Shown here: one piece after another, positions 6,246-6,260 of the stretch
How the letters are laid out: each line of letters opens with the position of its first letter
How positions within the stretch are numbered: position 1 is the stretch's first letter
From: an uncultured Erysipelotrichaceae bacterium
GTDB lineage: Bacteria; Bacillota_I; Bacilli_A; RF39; UBA660
Direction of reading: 5' to 3'
NCBI GenBank assembly: GCA_902783915.1
Contig: CACZSX010000032.1
Span: forward strand, 1-6,260
Length of the DNA: 6,260 nucleotides
Made by a program: the position numbers and the translations under genes
The notes under the pieces: model-generated
The model's database searches: none
Seen by the model: the letters and a program-made list of their open reading frames with translations, nothing else
What the model was told of the DNA's origin: nothing

Positions 6246-6260
6246 AATACCACATCCTTA

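Noticed and set aside
1..6260. CRISPR repeats, tRNA or rRNA genes, insertion sequences, riboswitches.
   Set aside because: No spaced direct repeats, cloverleaf-like segments, transposase frames or long structured leaders were seen; almost every base is in a gene or a short junction.

Overview
This window is very AT-rich DNA from a low-GC Gram-positive bacterium (Bacillota/Bacilli-like, possibly one of the reduced, uncultured gut lineages near the Mollicutes). The evidence is the gdpP-like, rplI and dnaB gene series, a lipoteichoic-acid-synthase-type enzyme, strong AGGAGG-type ribosome binding sites and extreme A/T codon bias. TGA ends four genes exactly where their families normally end, and tryptophan is TGG, so the standard bacterial code is in use. 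That argues against Mycoplasma or Spiroplasma. The species cannot be fixed from this window.

Layout, left to right. Positions 1-139 hold the last 45 codons of an unrecognised plus-strand gene, ending in a terminator hairpin (128-152). A promoter with an extended -10 (167-175) then drives a 631-residue membrane-anchored LTA-synthase-family phosphoglycerol transferase (197-2092, plus). Its terminator is a perfect 13-bp inverted repeat at 2072-2102. The same repeat also closes a convergent 55-codon gene on the minus strand (2102-2269), which encodes a Gly/Asn- and Tyr/Pro-rich small protein of unknown function with a perfect ribosome binding site.

The rest (2325-6245) is one tightly packed minus-strand operon, read right to left: a GdpP-like DHH/DHHA1 phosphodiesterase, rplI (ribosomal protein L9), dnaB (replicative helicase), a WalJ/YycJ-type metallo-beta-lactamase-fold protein and rlmH (23S rRNA methyltransferase). 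A terminator overlaps the rlmH stop codon. Neighbouring genes overlap by 4 bp (ATGA) or sit 5-9 bp apart, so translational coupling is likely. The cluster resembles a condensed version of the origin-proximal gdpP-rplI-dnaB and walJ/rlmH blocks of Bacillus.

The most notable point is that the GdpP-like protein has only the catalytic DHH/DHHA1 half. It has its own start and ribosome binding site, and an in-frame TAA lies 12 bp upstream of the start, so the usual membrane, PAS and GGDEF half is either separate (upstream, outside the window) or missing. The second is the small Tyr-rich gene at 2102-2269. I see no mobile element, CRISPR array, tRNA or rRNA gene.
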